A DNA stretch of 64,000 nucleotides, taken from the NCBI GenBank assembly GCA_000328365.1, contig KB308943.1:3083-67082 (forward strand), in the 5' to 3' direction. Made by a program: the position numbers and the translations under genes. Source of the stretch: Capitella teleta (Eukaryota; Annelida; Polychaeta; Capitellidae). The stretch's first letter is position 1. Each line of letters opens with the position of its first letter. Of the stretch, positions 26,701-41,700 are shown one piece after another. Under the pieces are notes generated by a model. The model did no database searches, was not told the DNA's origin, and saw only the letters and a program-made list of their open reading frames with translations.

Positions 26701-29700
26701 CAGATGCAGGCACATACAGTTGCGAAGCTGCCAACAAGATTGGACGTGTATCAACTGAGTGCAAAGTTGTTGTTACAAGTAAATGTCAGCCCTTAATAGA
26801 ACTATACTGATATTAATGGACAAATTTTCATTACAGGCAAGCCAATTCTGAGCTATGAAAAAGCATTGACAGAAACTCAGGAACTGAAGGCAGGTTCTAC
26901 ACTGACCCTGGCTGTGAATTATGCTGGAAACCCTCATCCGAAATTGACGTGGTATCTCAAAGACGAAGAGATCTCGTATACTGAGACAAGGGAGGACATC
27001 TCAACTCTGAGACTGACAAATGTATCTGTTAAGGATACAGGAGTCTACAAAGTCGTTGCTGAGAACTCAGCAGGATCAGACAGTGCAGAATTCTCTGTCG
27101 TTGTGAAAGGTAGATATGGGAAAATATCAAAAAATTTCAATCTAACACATGATTTCTATTTCAGACAAACCCAGCCCACCAAAGAATATCCGTGCTAAGG
27201 AGGTCAACGTTGATCATGTACTTCTCATTTGGGATGCTCCTGATAACGATGGAGGATCTGCAATCACTGGTTATTCAGTCGAAAAGAAGGACACAACCAA
27301 GACGAGCACAATCAGTGCTGGAAGCGTCAGAGGAGACCAGAACGAGCTGCTGGTGACCAAACTGGTTGAGGGCAAATCCTACCAATTCAATGTATTTGCC
27401 GAAAATTCCATTGGAATCAGTGAGCCTGGTGTGACAGCCGAACCAATCAAAGCTCGTCTGCCATTTGGTGAGTGAATTCATGTCTTCCTTTGAATTATAA
27501 TTACATGTAATCGTTGACCTTCCCCAGATCCACCAAATGCACCTCAGGACCTCTCTGCTAAGGACGTCACAACTACGTCATGCACACTTACTTGGGAACC
27601 ACCAGAGAATGATGGTGGTTCTCCAGTTACTGGATACTATGTTGAAAAGCTCTCTGGGTCGAGGTGGATGAAAGTCACTCGCAAACCTATCACTGCACAC
27701 TCATACAATGTAACCGATTTGATTGAGGGATCTGATAACGAATTCCGTGTCCTGGCTGAGAATAAGGCAGGCATTAGCCAGCCCTCTGACTCAACTGGTC
27801 GCTTTGTTGCCAAGAATCCATACACAGTACCTGGTAAACCCGAAGCGCCTGTGGTCTCTGATTTGACCAAATCATCAGCAACCATCTCTTGGGATGCTCC
27901 ATCCAACGATGGCAAATCTCCCGTAACAGGCTACCTGTTGGAGATGAAAGCAGGCAGTGAACTCAGATGGAGACCTGTTGACAAGAAAATCAAAGATACA
28001 ACTTACAAATTGGATAATTTGCAAGAGGGCGAGGCATATGAATTCCGTGTTTCTGCCATCAACAAAGCAGGCACTGGACAGTCTTCCTCTGCCTCCACAT
28101 CAGCTAAATACAGTTCGTATTCACGACTTCATTTATTGTTCCGACGCTTTATTCCATTTATTATTTACAGCTGAAACAATTTTATTCACTAAGGATCTTA
28201 CTGATCTGAAGGTAACAAATCTGGAAGAGACTGTTGAGTTGGTTTGCGAGCTATCCAAGGATGGACTCAAGGTTGAATGGTTCAAGAATGACAAAGCAAT
28301 TAGACGCCATGACAAGAGCAACTACGTGGCCGAGGGTACAGTCCACAAGCTGATCATTGAGAAGCCTTCTCAGGAGGACATCGGTGAATACAAAGCAGTC
28401 TATGAAAAATTGGAGACTTCTTGCAAGCTGGACATTGCTGGTGAGTACCATGCAATTTATTAAGATTACAAAAGAAAGGAATACTATTTGCAATATTCAC
28501 TATTTGTACGATTTAACATCAATATTTTATCTGTAGTGCCACCGACGCTGGGTAAACATGAATATGAAGACCGACTGGTTTTGAAAACTGGAGCGTCAGC
28601 AGCTATTGAGATTCCATTCTCTGCCAATCCACAACCAACTTGCACATGGAAGTACAAGAATGGCAAACTACCAGACACACGCAGATTCAAGACTGATGAA
28701 ATCACAAACATGACATCGATTACAATGAGCAAGGTTAAGAGGTCAGACAGTGGCATGTACAGCCTTCTTTTAGAGAATGAGCATGGCAAGGTCACGTTCA
28801 AGATTGAGATCGTGGTTCTTGGTAAGTTTGCTTGATTGCATTGTTAACATTGACTAACAAGTCTGTTTCCAGCTCCTCCTGGTCCATGCGATTGCTTGGC
28901 AGTGAAGAGCTTCACAGAGAATTCGGTGGCCTTAAAATGGAATGCTCCTGACGATGATGGCGGATGCCTCATCACTGGATACATCATCGAAAACCGTGAA
29001 TCGTCCAAACGCTCCTGGCAGAGAGATGGCACAACTAGTGACATCACATACGAGTCTATTGCGCTTACCGAAGGCGCGACCTATGTATTCAGAGTTGCTG
29101 CTGAGAATGAAATCGGACTGGGAGAGTTTGTTGAATTGTCTAAATCAGTGCAGCCCAAGAGCCAATATGGTAATTATCCTGTCTGTGTGTAAATTTGAAC
29201 TTACTTTTAAAATTATTTCAACACAGCTTTGCCCGGGGAACCAACAGCACCATTAGTGGAAGACACCACAAAAGAGGGGTGCACACTGAAGTGGAAGGAA
29301 CCGTCAGAGAATGGAGGCACTGAGATCACAGGATATCACATTGAACGATGTGTTGCTGGTAGCTCACGGTGGTTGAGAATCACTAAAGAACCTGTTACCG
29401 AAAGGGAATTCTTGGCGGAAGACTTTGTTGAGGGCAACGAATACTGCTTCAGGATCGTCGCCCTTAACAAGGTTGGAGAAGGACCACCTGGACCAAAGTC
29501 TCAAGTTGTTGAAGCAAAAGACCCTTGGAGTAATTCATAATTTGTATTATCGGTCACCAAAATGTATCTATATATTTTTCAGCCAAACCGGGTAAACCAA
29601 GCTCATTAGAAATCACGAAGATGACTGGAACAACAGCCTCTCTGAACTGGAAACGCCCAGCCAATGACGGTGGAGCTGATATCTTCAACTACGCTGTCGA

Positions 29701-32700
29701 ATATCGTGCTGAAAAGGCATTCAAGTGGCTCAGAGCTAACCCGGACAACTTACCCGCAACCGAATTCACTGTAAAGGGATTGCAGGCTGACACAGTCTAT
29801 GAATTCCGCGTATCAGCCGAGAATAGGGCTGGTGTGGGACCACCATCAGAGCCAACCATGCCAGTAAAAATCAAGGAGCCAGTTGGTAAGGAATTCTTGG
29901 ATATAATAAGATTATGCAACATAATTATTGTAATGAATAAACAACTCCAATAATGCCAAAGTAACCAAGGAATATATTGACTACTTATTTCTTCAATTGC
30001 AGTTGGTGATGCCCCAGAGCTTTTGGAAGGACTGGAGGACACTGACGGAATGGCTGGTGAAGACATCACACTGGAATGTGATATCGCACCTGGAAAACCA
30101 GCTGCGTCCATCAAATGGTTCAAGAATGATTCAGAAATCTTTGGTGGCAAGAAATACACCAGCTCTTTCATGAATGAAACAGCTACATTGGAAATCAAGA
30201 AGGCTGATTTCAAGGACTCTGGTGTTTACAAATGTGAGGCATCCAACAAGCTTGGAATGGTTGACACTGAATGCACCTTGAAGATTGAAAGTAAGTTCTT
30301 TAGTTTAATAGTACAATCCGCTTATTCCTTTTTGTTTGCTAGGTCCTCCCAAGTTGGAGTATGACTCTGAGCAGTCTTCGCAGACTCTCAAGGCAAAATC
30401 TTCGCTCATCCTGTCAGTCAATCTCTTGGGATGCCCAAAACCTACTGTGAAATGGTTCCACAATGACGAAGAGATTACTTCCGATTTAGATGTCAGCATT
30501 GAAGGAGATGGAACATTCTCAAGACTCACTATTAAGAAAATTGACTCTACAAAGAGCGGCACTTACCGCGTTGAGGCTTCTAACAAATGCGGATCTGATA
30601 TGGCTGACTTTGAGCTTAATGTCACAGGTCTGTATAATATACTAGCATGCCATTATAAATTCCAATAATTCTCTTTTAAATTTTAGACAAGCCACAACCT
30701 CCACGCAATGTCCACGTGATAGAGGTCTACAAGGACTACATCACTATTGCTTGGGATGAACCAGAAAACGATGGCGGCTCACCCATCAAAGAGTACATTG
30801 TTGAAAAAGCAGATACTAAGCGCAAAAGCTTCGTCAATGCTGGAACTTCAGATAAATTCACCCAGAAATACAAAGTAACAAAGCTGTACGAAGGAAACGA
30901 GTATCTATTCCAAGTCATTGCTGTCAATGCCATTGGTCAGAGTGCCCCAGCAGCAACAGCTGAACCTCAGATTGCTAAGCTGCCATTTGGTATGTCCTTA
31001 CATAATTCCATGAAGCTGTTGCTCATTGCATTCTTTACAGATCCTCCAAATCCACCAAAGAACGTCAGGATCGAACATCTGACCAAGACGTCATGCACTC
31101 TTGAGTGGGAGGCACCTGATTATGACGGTGGTTCTCCAATCAGAGGCTATTACATTGAGAAATCATCCGGATATAGCTCAAGATGGATCAAGGCCAACAG
31201 AGATCTCCTTGATGTGACCTCAAAAAAATTCAAAGACCTCGTGGAAGGCACAGAATATGAGTACAGAGTATTGGCTGAGAATGAAGCCGGTATTAGCAAG
31301 CCATCAGACACCACTGGGGTGTTTGTTGCCAAGGATCCTTACACCAAACCCAGCAAACCTGGAAATCTTACCGTTGCCAAGATGGGCAAGGACTCCGCTG
31401 ACCTGGAATGGGCCTACCCTGAATCGGACGGTGGAGCTGAGATTGAGAATTACATCATCGAAATGAAAGAACAATCTGACCTGAAATGGAAGGTTGTGAA
31501 CCGTAACCAGAAGGTCACCGATGAGAAGTTCACAGTGAATGGCCTGAGAGAAGGTGTTTCATATGACTTCAGAGTCAGTGCAGAGAACAAGGCTGGCACT
31601 AGTGTGCCCTGTACCACTGCTGAAGCCATCAAATATGGTGAATAGACAATTATTGTTTAAAAAGGGGATTGCATCATTAATCAAAATGTTGTACTTTCAG
31701 TCGAGACAATCATTTTCACCAAGGAACTCCAGAGCACTACCGTCAGTGAAGTTGACATTCAGATTGTGTTGGAGTGTGAGCTGTCAAAAGAGGGGCTAAA
31801 AGTTGAATGGTACAAGAATGGAAAGCCCATTCGCCGCAATGACAATTATGAAGTGGTGTCCAAGGGGACACTACACCGATTGGTCATTGAAAAGGTTGGA
31901 TCTGAAGACATTGGAGAATATACTGCAGAATATCAAAAACTGACCACATCAGCTAAGCTCAGCGTGGAAGGTATGAAATATAGTTACACTTATTGAGAAC
32001 TATTATAGTTTATAAAACCAATAATCGAGCTCTGAATAATAAATATATTTACTGAGCCATATACTCATGCTAAAACTGGGATAACATTTTCAGTTCCACC
32101 TGCATTTGCCAAGCATTCTTACAAAGACAAAATGTTCCTCAAAACTGGACAATCCGCCGCTCTGGAACTCCCGTTCCAAGCCAGCCCTCAACCTTCTGTT
32201 ACCTGGGCCTTCAAGGGCCGTGGATCCATGGATAGCAGGCGCTTCAAAGAAGATACCATTGTTAACATGACTTCACTCACCATGAGCAAGGTTGTTCCAA
32301 AGGATGCGGGAGAGTACTCTGTCACCCTGGAAAACCCACATGGAAAATGTTGCTTCAATATCAAACTCATCATAGTTGGTCAGTATCAAAAGGCAGTGGG
32401 ATCATACCAGTTGCATATTTTAAGATCTTATTTGACCATGAATTGTTTTTAAATTCAGACAAACCTGGACCTCCCACCAGTTTGAAAACGACTGAGGTAT
32501 CGGAAAAACACGTGTCACTGAAGTGGGGAGAACCTGAAACGGATGGCGGAAGTGATATCACTGGATACACCATTGAAGTCCGTGAAGCAATTCGTCGTTC
32601 ATGGCAACAAGCCGGATCGATTGATGTATCTGAAAAACGCGTGTTCACGGTCACCCCACTCTTGGAAGGACAACAATACATGTTCAGGGTGGCTGCCGAG

Positions 32701-35700
32701 AATGAATGCGGTGTTGGTGAATACGCTGAGTTACTGCAAGCTGTTGTTGCGAAATCATCTTACCGTCAGTACCTTGCTCTGAGAAGTTTCATAATTTAAT
32801 CACATAATTCCACCCCTCAGGCTTACCTGGAGCTCCATCTGCCCCCAGAGTGGATTCGGTGAGCAAGGATTCTTGTGAACTTACCTGGAGGACTCCAGAT
32901 GAAGATGGAGGCACTCCCATCACTGGCTACCATGTTGAAAGAACAACTGCTGGCCGTTCTGCTGGTTGGGTCCGCCTGACCCGCAATCCGCTGGAAGACA
33001 CTTTCATGAAAGTCGGCGATTTAATCGAAGGCAACGAGTACCAATTCAGAATATTTGCGGAGAACAAAGTTGGAGATGGACCTCCTGGACCTAGCTCAGA
33101 ATCTGTGATTGCCAAAGACCCATGGGGTGAGTAGAAAAACCTTGTTGAGTATAAATTCACTGGTTAATTTTCCTTAGATAAACCTGGATGTCCTGGCATA
33201 CCAGATATTGTGAAATCTGATAAGACAAAGGCAACATTGAAGTGGGTCCCACCCAAAGAAGATGGCGGCAGTGAGATCTTCAACTATGTGATTGAATACC
33301 GTTCAGAAGGAGCATTCCGTTGGAAATGTGCCAACGAAGACGACCTCTGCCCAACGACCACATACACAGTTACAAGGCTGAGTGAAGGTACACAATATGA
33401 ATTCAGAGTGGCTGCACAGAACAGCGCTGGCGTCGGACCGTTCTCAGAAGTGACCATGCCACTGAAGGCAGCCGAAAAGCAGAGTAAGTTGTAACCAATC
33501 AAAGAATATTTATTGCTTCATGAGTTCCCTCCCGAACAGCTGGAGCCATGCCTAACATCATCAAACATCTCAAAGATGTCAAAGTCATGGCACCACAGAA
33601 GGCAACATTCACATGTGAGATAGAACCTGGAGAGCCAAGAGCAAAGATCCATTGGTACAAGGATGCCAAGGAACTATATTCAGGGCGTAAATACGAAATG
33701 ACCTTCGCTGGCAATACTGCCACGCTGATCATCGCTCCATCTGAGTTTAACGACTCGGCTATCTACCGCGTGGAAGCTGAAAACAAATTGGCCAGAGTGG
33801 ACTCAGAAGCTAGACTCAGTGTTCAAGGTGAGGTATATTGCATTTCACCGAAATGAGTTAATAATTTTGTGTTTTCATTCAGCTGCCCCTAAAGTCACTT
33901 TGGATAAGAAATATGAATCAGACCAAATTGTGAAGTCTGGTGGTACTGTCCTCCTGGACGCAAGTGTCACAGGATTCCCAATTCCAACCACTGAATGGAC
34001 CCACAATAGCCGACCAGTCGCTACTTCAAAGAATGTTGCAATCGAAAGCACCTCGGACAGCACCACCCTGAAAATCTCAAAGTCATCAACCACCAATACT
34101 GGAGTGTACAAAATAATAGCTGAAAACGAAGTTGGCACAGATTTCGCTGAGATCAATGTCACAGTCATGGGCAAACCCTCTGAACCTCAGAATCTGAGAG
34201 TTACCGAAGTTCACAAAGACTATGTGATTTTGCAATGGGAAGCCCCAGAGGCTGATGGAGGATCAAGCATCACTAACTACGTCATTGAGAAGAAGGACAC
34301 ATCCAAAACAAACTGGTTCTCTGCTGGAACAGTCGATGGACACACCACTAAATTCCGTTGCGCCAAACTCATGGAAGGCACAGACTACCTCTTCAGAGTA
34401 GCTGCTGAAAACAAAGTTGGTACTGGAGAATCTGCGGAAATCAGCGAGTCCATCACTGCTAAACTGCCTTACGGACCTCCATCACCACCTCGTAAACTCC
34501 AAGTCAGCGAGCTCTCAAAGACAGGATGCTTAATTTCATGGAAGGAACCAGAATCGGACGGAGGATCTGCAATCACAGGCTACTACGTCGAGCGCCAGAC
34601 TGGATACACTCCAAGATGGATGCGTGTCAACAAGACTTCAACCGAGCAAACACGTCTCATGTTACGTGATCTCGTTGAACTGAATGAGTACGTATTCCGA
34701 GTTGTGGCTGAGAATGATGCTGGCGAGAGCAAGCCTTCAGAGGTCACAGGAAAGGTGGTCCCCAAGGACCCATACAGCCGCCCGGGAGCACCTGGAAAAC
34801 CAAGAGTTGAAGACATCACTTCGGATTCGGCACATATAACTTGGGCAGCCCCTAGCGATGATGGAAACAGTCCCATCACCAAGTATACCATCGAAATGAA
34901 GGCTGCTGGAGATTTCACATGGTCTGTTTGTAACCCTCGCGATGTTGTAACCAAAACTAGCTACAACGTGCAAGGCCTCAGACCAAAAACTGAGTATGAG
35001 TTCAGAGTTTGCGCAGAGAACCGACTGGGTCCAGGTTCATATTCTGAATGCAGTTCACCCGTGAAATTTGGTAGGTTATCGCATAATAATATTCCCAGCA
35101 ACTAGCTAATATTCTTATTTCAACAGAGGAGTCTATTGGTTTGGTCCGTGGACTCGAGGATATCAAAACCGCCAAAATTCCTGACACAGTTACATTTGAA
35201 TTTGAATTGTCAACTGCTGGAATTGACGTTGAATGGTTCAAGAATGGCCGTCCCATCCGTAAGGGTGGCAAATACGACATCATCACCGAAGGAGCCGTTC
35301 ATAAACTTGTCATCACTGATGTCGATGGCCCTGAAGCTGGTGGTTATTCAGCAAACTTCAAGAACAGATCTACACAAGCAGATCTCATCATTGAAGGTAT
35401 GTATGGTTAAAGCGTGAATGAGAATAGGTACAATGAGTGTGCTATATTATGTAGTATTAGTAGGTAATGTATTATTACCATGTAATCGTAAAAAAGTGAA
35501 GAATGTGAAGAATAGAAATCAGATTGGAAACGATAGTGAGCATAATTAGTAATGATAATGAAATAAAACGAAGGGAAACAAAATATTAATCGCTCATGTT
35601 TTGCTTCCTTTGCTAGCTCCACCAAAGCTGAAGCTGTCCGATGCATATAAAGATGGCATTATCATCCACACCACCAAATCAGCCATTATTGAGGTTGCCT

Positions 35701-38700
35701 TCACTGGCAGCCCTCAACCAACCGCTACCTGGAACTTCAATGAGAAACGTCTTCCCGACCCTATGAGAATAAAGGATGAAACCATCTTCAACATGACAGC
35801 TTTGACCATAAGCAAAGCTAAGCGATCTGACACAGGAAATTATACCCTGACATTGTCCAATGAACATGGAAAGGCTACCGCCAATGTTAAGGTCCAGGTC
35901 ATTGGTGAGTAGTGAATACGATGATGAATACCCTCTTATATCACGAATGACGTTTTAGACAAACCCAACAAGCCAGAACACCTAGCGGTGAAAGATATCA
36001 CCGGTGACTCCATCACTCTGCGCTGGTCTCCTCCTGAGAATGATGGTGGAAGCGAGATAATGCACTACATCGTAGAAAAGCGAGAGACAATGCGCCGAAT
36101 GTGGCAAGCGGTCACAGAGACCAAGAGCTTTGAATACACCGTCGGCAGACTGTTTGAGGGCAATGAGTACGTGTTCCGAGTGATGGCAGAGAATGCTGTG
36201 GGCATCGGAGCTGCTGCTGAGCTGAGAGACTCGACAACTCCAAGGAGCCAATTCTGTAAGTTATTCATTCACTGCTAAATGATCAATACAAATACAATGT
36301 GACTTTTCACAGCTGTTCCAAGCGCACCATCGCAACCAGAGGCAACAGAGGTACGCAAGACATCTTGCCTCTTGACATGGCAGCCACCATCCAAGGACGG
36401 TGGAGCTCCAATCACAGGATACATAATCGAGAGACGATCAGGAAAGACGTGGATCCCTGTGAAGACAACAAATGCTGTGTGCAAATATGAAATGCAGCAA
36501 CTGAATGAAAATACCAAATATGAGTTCCGTGTACTGGCAGAGAACAAAGCCGGTCAAAGCAAACCTAGCAGCGTCAGCCAGTCTATCTTGACCAAAGACC
36601 CATGGAGTATGGCTAAAATATAAAATATAATCAATTACTTATTCCTTCAATCCTCTATAGATAAACCAGGACCAACTGGAGAACCAGCAATTGTCAACTC
36701 GAGTGCGAATACCGCCACTCTGCAATGGGCAGAGCCTGAGAAGGACGGTGGCAGCAAAATCGATGGTTATCAAGTGGAATACCGCCCTGAAAGCGCCTAC
36801 CAATGGCAAATCGCCACATCACATGACCTGTGTTCTAGAACTTCGCATGAAGTGAAACATCTTGTGCCTGGCACAGCTTATGAATTCCGCGTGGCAGCTC
36901 ATAACGAAGCTGGATTTGGTCCCTATACTCAAACGTCAGCCGCCATTGATGCCGCTCACTTTGCCCGTGAGATCTGCTAAAATATGAGCTCTGCGTTTTC
37001 AACCATTGTTTGCATTGCAGCTGGGGAGAAACCACACATCATGGAGCCGTTGATTGACATGACCGTCAAGGCACCGGAACCAGCCATGCTGGATTGCATG
37101 ATTGAACCAGGAGAGCCAGCAGCAGAAATCCATTGGTACAAAGACAGCAAGGAGGTCTACCACAGTGCTAAGTATGAAATCGCTGTGCATGGCAACACTT
37201 GTCGCTTGACCATCAACGACCCAACGCCAAGCGATGAAGCAACTTACACATGTGAGGCCTCGAACAAGCATGGCCGCTGTGACACCAAGGCCAGACTCAA
37301 CATAACTGGTGAGTATTGGTGGTTCAGGATTTTGAGCTTAGCATATAATTGCATACTTTAACAGCGCCGCCCAAGATTGAAGTCGAGCCCAAATTCTTGA
37401 AGCCAATCCCTGCAAAGGGCGGAGCTTCCTTCATCTTGAATGTCAGTTTCACTGGCATCCCCACACCGAAAGTCACATGGTATCACGGAGACACAGTACT
37501 GGAGCAGCTCCAGAACATCACCATCAACTCAGACTCCGCCTTCTCCACTCTGACCGTGAGCCGATGCTCTGCTGCCGACGCCGGCAAATACAGATGTGAA
37601 ATTGCCAACAAAGTGGGCAAGGACCACGCTGATTTCACTGTTAATGTCACTGGTGAGATTATACCTGAAATAATTATGGAGATACTATTTCTTAATTTTA
37701 CAGACAAACCAGCCGCCCCTCGCAACCTCCGCGTCGTGGACCAAGCCAAAAACTACATCACTGTGGCTTGGGACGAGCCAGAGAGCGATGGCGGATCAGC
37801 CATCAAGTCCTACTTTATTGAAAAGCAAGACGCAGGAAGAATGACCTGGGCTAACGCTGGAGAGGTCGATGGCAGCACCTTCAAATGCAAGGCGACTCGC
37901 TTGTTTGAAGGCAACAACTACTTCTTCAGAGTGGCAGCTGCAAACAACCTCGGGGCTGGACCATTTGTTGAGATGGAAAACCCTGTCAAGGCTAAACTGC
38001 CGTTCGGTGAGTTCAGGTGGATTTGTTTATAATTCATTAATTGGACTTCAAAGAGGATAAGCAGATGATAATTACAATGGTAAATTGAATTCAATTATGG
38101 TGAAGTCAGCTTATAAATTAAACATGACGCCAGCGATTGAGTAGGCAAGATAATTAAAATTTGGTTTTTGATAAACAGTAACTGATTAATGTAAATCTGG
38201 GAATCATTCAACAAAATAATGTGATGACGATCAAAAACTCGGTTTGTTCCTCCGCCTTATCCTTTTACATTCCTGCAGATGTACCCAATGCCCCAAGAAA
38301 ACTATTGGTTGAAGATTTGGGCAGAGACCACGTCACCATCGCCTGGGAAGAACCCGACTTTGACGGAGGATCCAAGGTTGCAGGATATTACGTTGAGAAA
38401 CGGCAAGGAAGCAGCTCCAGATGGATCCGTCTGAACAAGGGCGTTATTACATCGCCCATGTTCACAGTTAATGATTTGATGGAAGGCTCTGAGTATGAGT
38501 TCCGTGTTGTGGCAGAAAACGACGCTGGAGAGAGTCAGCCCTCTGAAACCTCCGGCACTATAGTGCCAAGGGATCCATTCAGCAAGCCTGGCAGCCCTGG
38601 CGTGCCTGTCACTCAAGTCGACACCGAGAGACAGGGCGTGGCCCTACAGTGGACCAAACCAAAGGATGACGGCAGAAGCCCAATTGTCAATTACATCATT

Positions 38701-41700
38701 GAAACGAGGAAAGTTGGTGATTCACGATGGAAAACCGTTAACATTGGAGAAAGAGTCCGTGACCTGACCTTCATGACCTTTGACCTCGAAGCCGATACTG
38801 ACTACGAATTCCGTGTTTCGGCTGAGAACAAGATCGGAGTTGGCGAACCATCTGCAGTTTCAGCTGCAGTCAAAATTGGTGGGTTTCCGATGCTTATGTT
38901 TCATTCAGATGTAAACCTTGTGTGATCCAACAGAGGAAATAATCAAGTTTGTTCGTGAACTGGAAGACGTTACTGTGAAGAGACTGCCTGCTAACGTGAC
39001 CTTCGAGTGTGAGTTATCCAAGCCTCGAATGCCGGTCACCTGGTACAAGGATGGAGAACGCATCCGTCCCAACCGCCACATGGACACCGTTGAAGAAGGA
39101 TGTGTGCACAAATTGGTCATCAAGAACATCGAGAGTGATGACGATGGCCAATACACCTGTGAATGCAAGCGCATCAGATCTAAGGCACAGCTTAACGTTC
39201 AGGGTAAGATATACGCAATTACGACTTCCATTCGTCATTGTTTGATATGTTCCAGCTCCTCCTGAGATCAACTTTGATAACATCAAGGAGTTCCTGAACC
39301 TGAAGGAGGGCGATTCTACCGTGATGGAAGTACCGTTCACTGCCAGTCCTCAACCCAAAGTCAGATGGACTCACAACAAGAGCCCGATCGACACCAGCGA
39401 TCGAATTAAGATGGACACTATCAACAACATGACTTCCCTCAGTCTTGGACATGTCAAGCTGAAGGATGCAGGAAACTATAAACTGACTCTGGAAAATTCT
39501 CATGGCTCAGTTAGCCTGGATGTGAGGGTAAAGGTTATCGGTAAGAATTAATACCTACACATTATGAATGCATCATGAACTCATGTATTATTCCAGGAAA
39601 ACCAAGTCCACCTCAGAATCTGAAGGTGAAGGAGGTTACCCAAAACAGTGTTAAGCTGACCTGGTCACCACCAGCTGAAGATGGTGGATCAAGCATCATC
39701 AGTTACCATGTAGAGAAGAGAGATCCTAAACGAAAGATGTACACTCAAGTTGGAGAGACTGAGAGCTGTGAATTCAAGGTCACCAGGTTGTTCGAAGGCA
39801 ATGAGTATGTCTTCCAAGTAACGGCTGAAAATGACATCGGTATTGGAGAACCAGCAGAGCTCTCTCAAGGAATCACTCCTCAGAGCCCATACGGTAAAGC
39901 ATTGAATCAGCTTCGAGGCTTTTCACTGTATCTGTTTCATTTAACAGCTGTACCGGGAGCCCCAAGCGCGCCAACTACGAGTGATGTATTCAGCAACTCA
40001 ATGAAGCTGACCTGGCAGCCACCTGCGCAAGACGGTGGTACTCCTATTATAGGATACAACATTGAACGACGAAGCAACACCTCGAAACGTTGGGTATTTG
40101 TTACCAGAGAGCCTGTCAATGGCACGTCCTACGTCATGAATGACCTGTTCTTGGACACGATCTATGAGTTCAGAGTGTCAGCTGAAAACAAACAAGGAAC
40201 TGGCAAAGCCGGACCTTCTTCTCAACCCACATTGGCTAAGGATCCATGGGGTAAACTTTCATCATAATACTTGAGTCTTTATCAATAATTATATCCTCAG
40301 ATGTACCTGGTGCTCCTGGAGTACCCACCATAACTGAGACCAAGCGTCGCGCTGTGACGCTGAAGTGGACACCTCCTTCGGATGACGGAGGAGCTTCACT
40401 AAGTGGATACGTGGTGGAGTTCCGTGCAGAAGGCGCTTTCAAATGGGTCACAGCCTCTGATGACATCATCAACTCTAGATATGAAGTGACTGGGCTCGAA
40501 GAAGGCATCAAGTATGACTTCAGAGTAGCTGCAAAGAATAAAATGGGAATTGGTAAATATGCAGAATGTGCCATGGCTGTTGAGGCTAAAGAACCAATAG
40601 GTAGGGTATACAATGCGTAATCGTGATAAGAATTGACATTTCATCTCAACAGTTGGAGAGGCCCCTCGCCTATTGAGCGATGTTTGTGATGTGACCGCAC
40701 TGGCTCCTGAAGTTGCCACCATGGAATGCAGAGTCGATATCGGCACAGAAGAAGCAGAGATCCGCTGGTTCAAGGAAGCAAGAGAGATCTACCCCAGTAG
40801 GAAATACGAAATGATTTTCTGGGACAAGAAGGCTTCACTGGTTGTGAAAGACACTGAGCCCACTGATTCAGCCCGCTATCGCTGTGAAACCATAAATCCA
40901 CTTGGACGTGTAGAATCAACTGGAAGTCTCACTGTCTACAGTAAGCATCAACAATAATTCCATTGACTTTGATTCAAAGCATTTCCTCACACAGGATTGC
41001 CTGTACTTGAGTACGACTCCAGATACAAGAATCCTCAACCATTCAAGGTTGGACAACGTTTGAGTATGTATGTGGACTTCACTGGCGTCCCCAAGCCAAG
41101 CGCCCAGTGGTATCGCAATGACGAACCACTAAGCAGTGATCCAAGGGTGGCCATTGAAAGTTCAGATTCCCATTCGTCCATTACCATATCTGACCTGCGT
41201 CCTGAAGATGGAGGTCAGCTCAAACTCAAAGTGACCAACAAAGCAGGTAGCCAGGAGGCCGTCTTCCCCATCACAGTCAGAGGTAGGGCCGTCATTTCAT
41301 ATCATTAGAAAATATGCATTAACATTTTGCTACAGAGAGACCATTGGCTCCCACCAATCTGGAAGTGACTAGCATCTCCCAGGACTCTGCCACCATCTCA
41401 TGGCAGCCATCAACTGATGACCGTGGCTCTGCAATCAAGAGTTACATCATCGAGAAAAGAGATGCCTCACGCAATAACTGGATTGGCATTGGCCAAGTTG
41501 ACGCAGACAAACGTTCTTTCACGATTCCCAAACTCTGGGAAGGATGCAATTACCTCTTCAGAGTCGCAGCCGAGAATGCAGTTGGCCCAAGTGACTACCT
41601 TGAATTGGAGAAGCCTGTTACCGCCAAAGCCCCATACTGTGAGTGGAACAATCGAATAATTGGTCATTCATTTGATTATAAATCCTTGTTGCTTCCAGGT

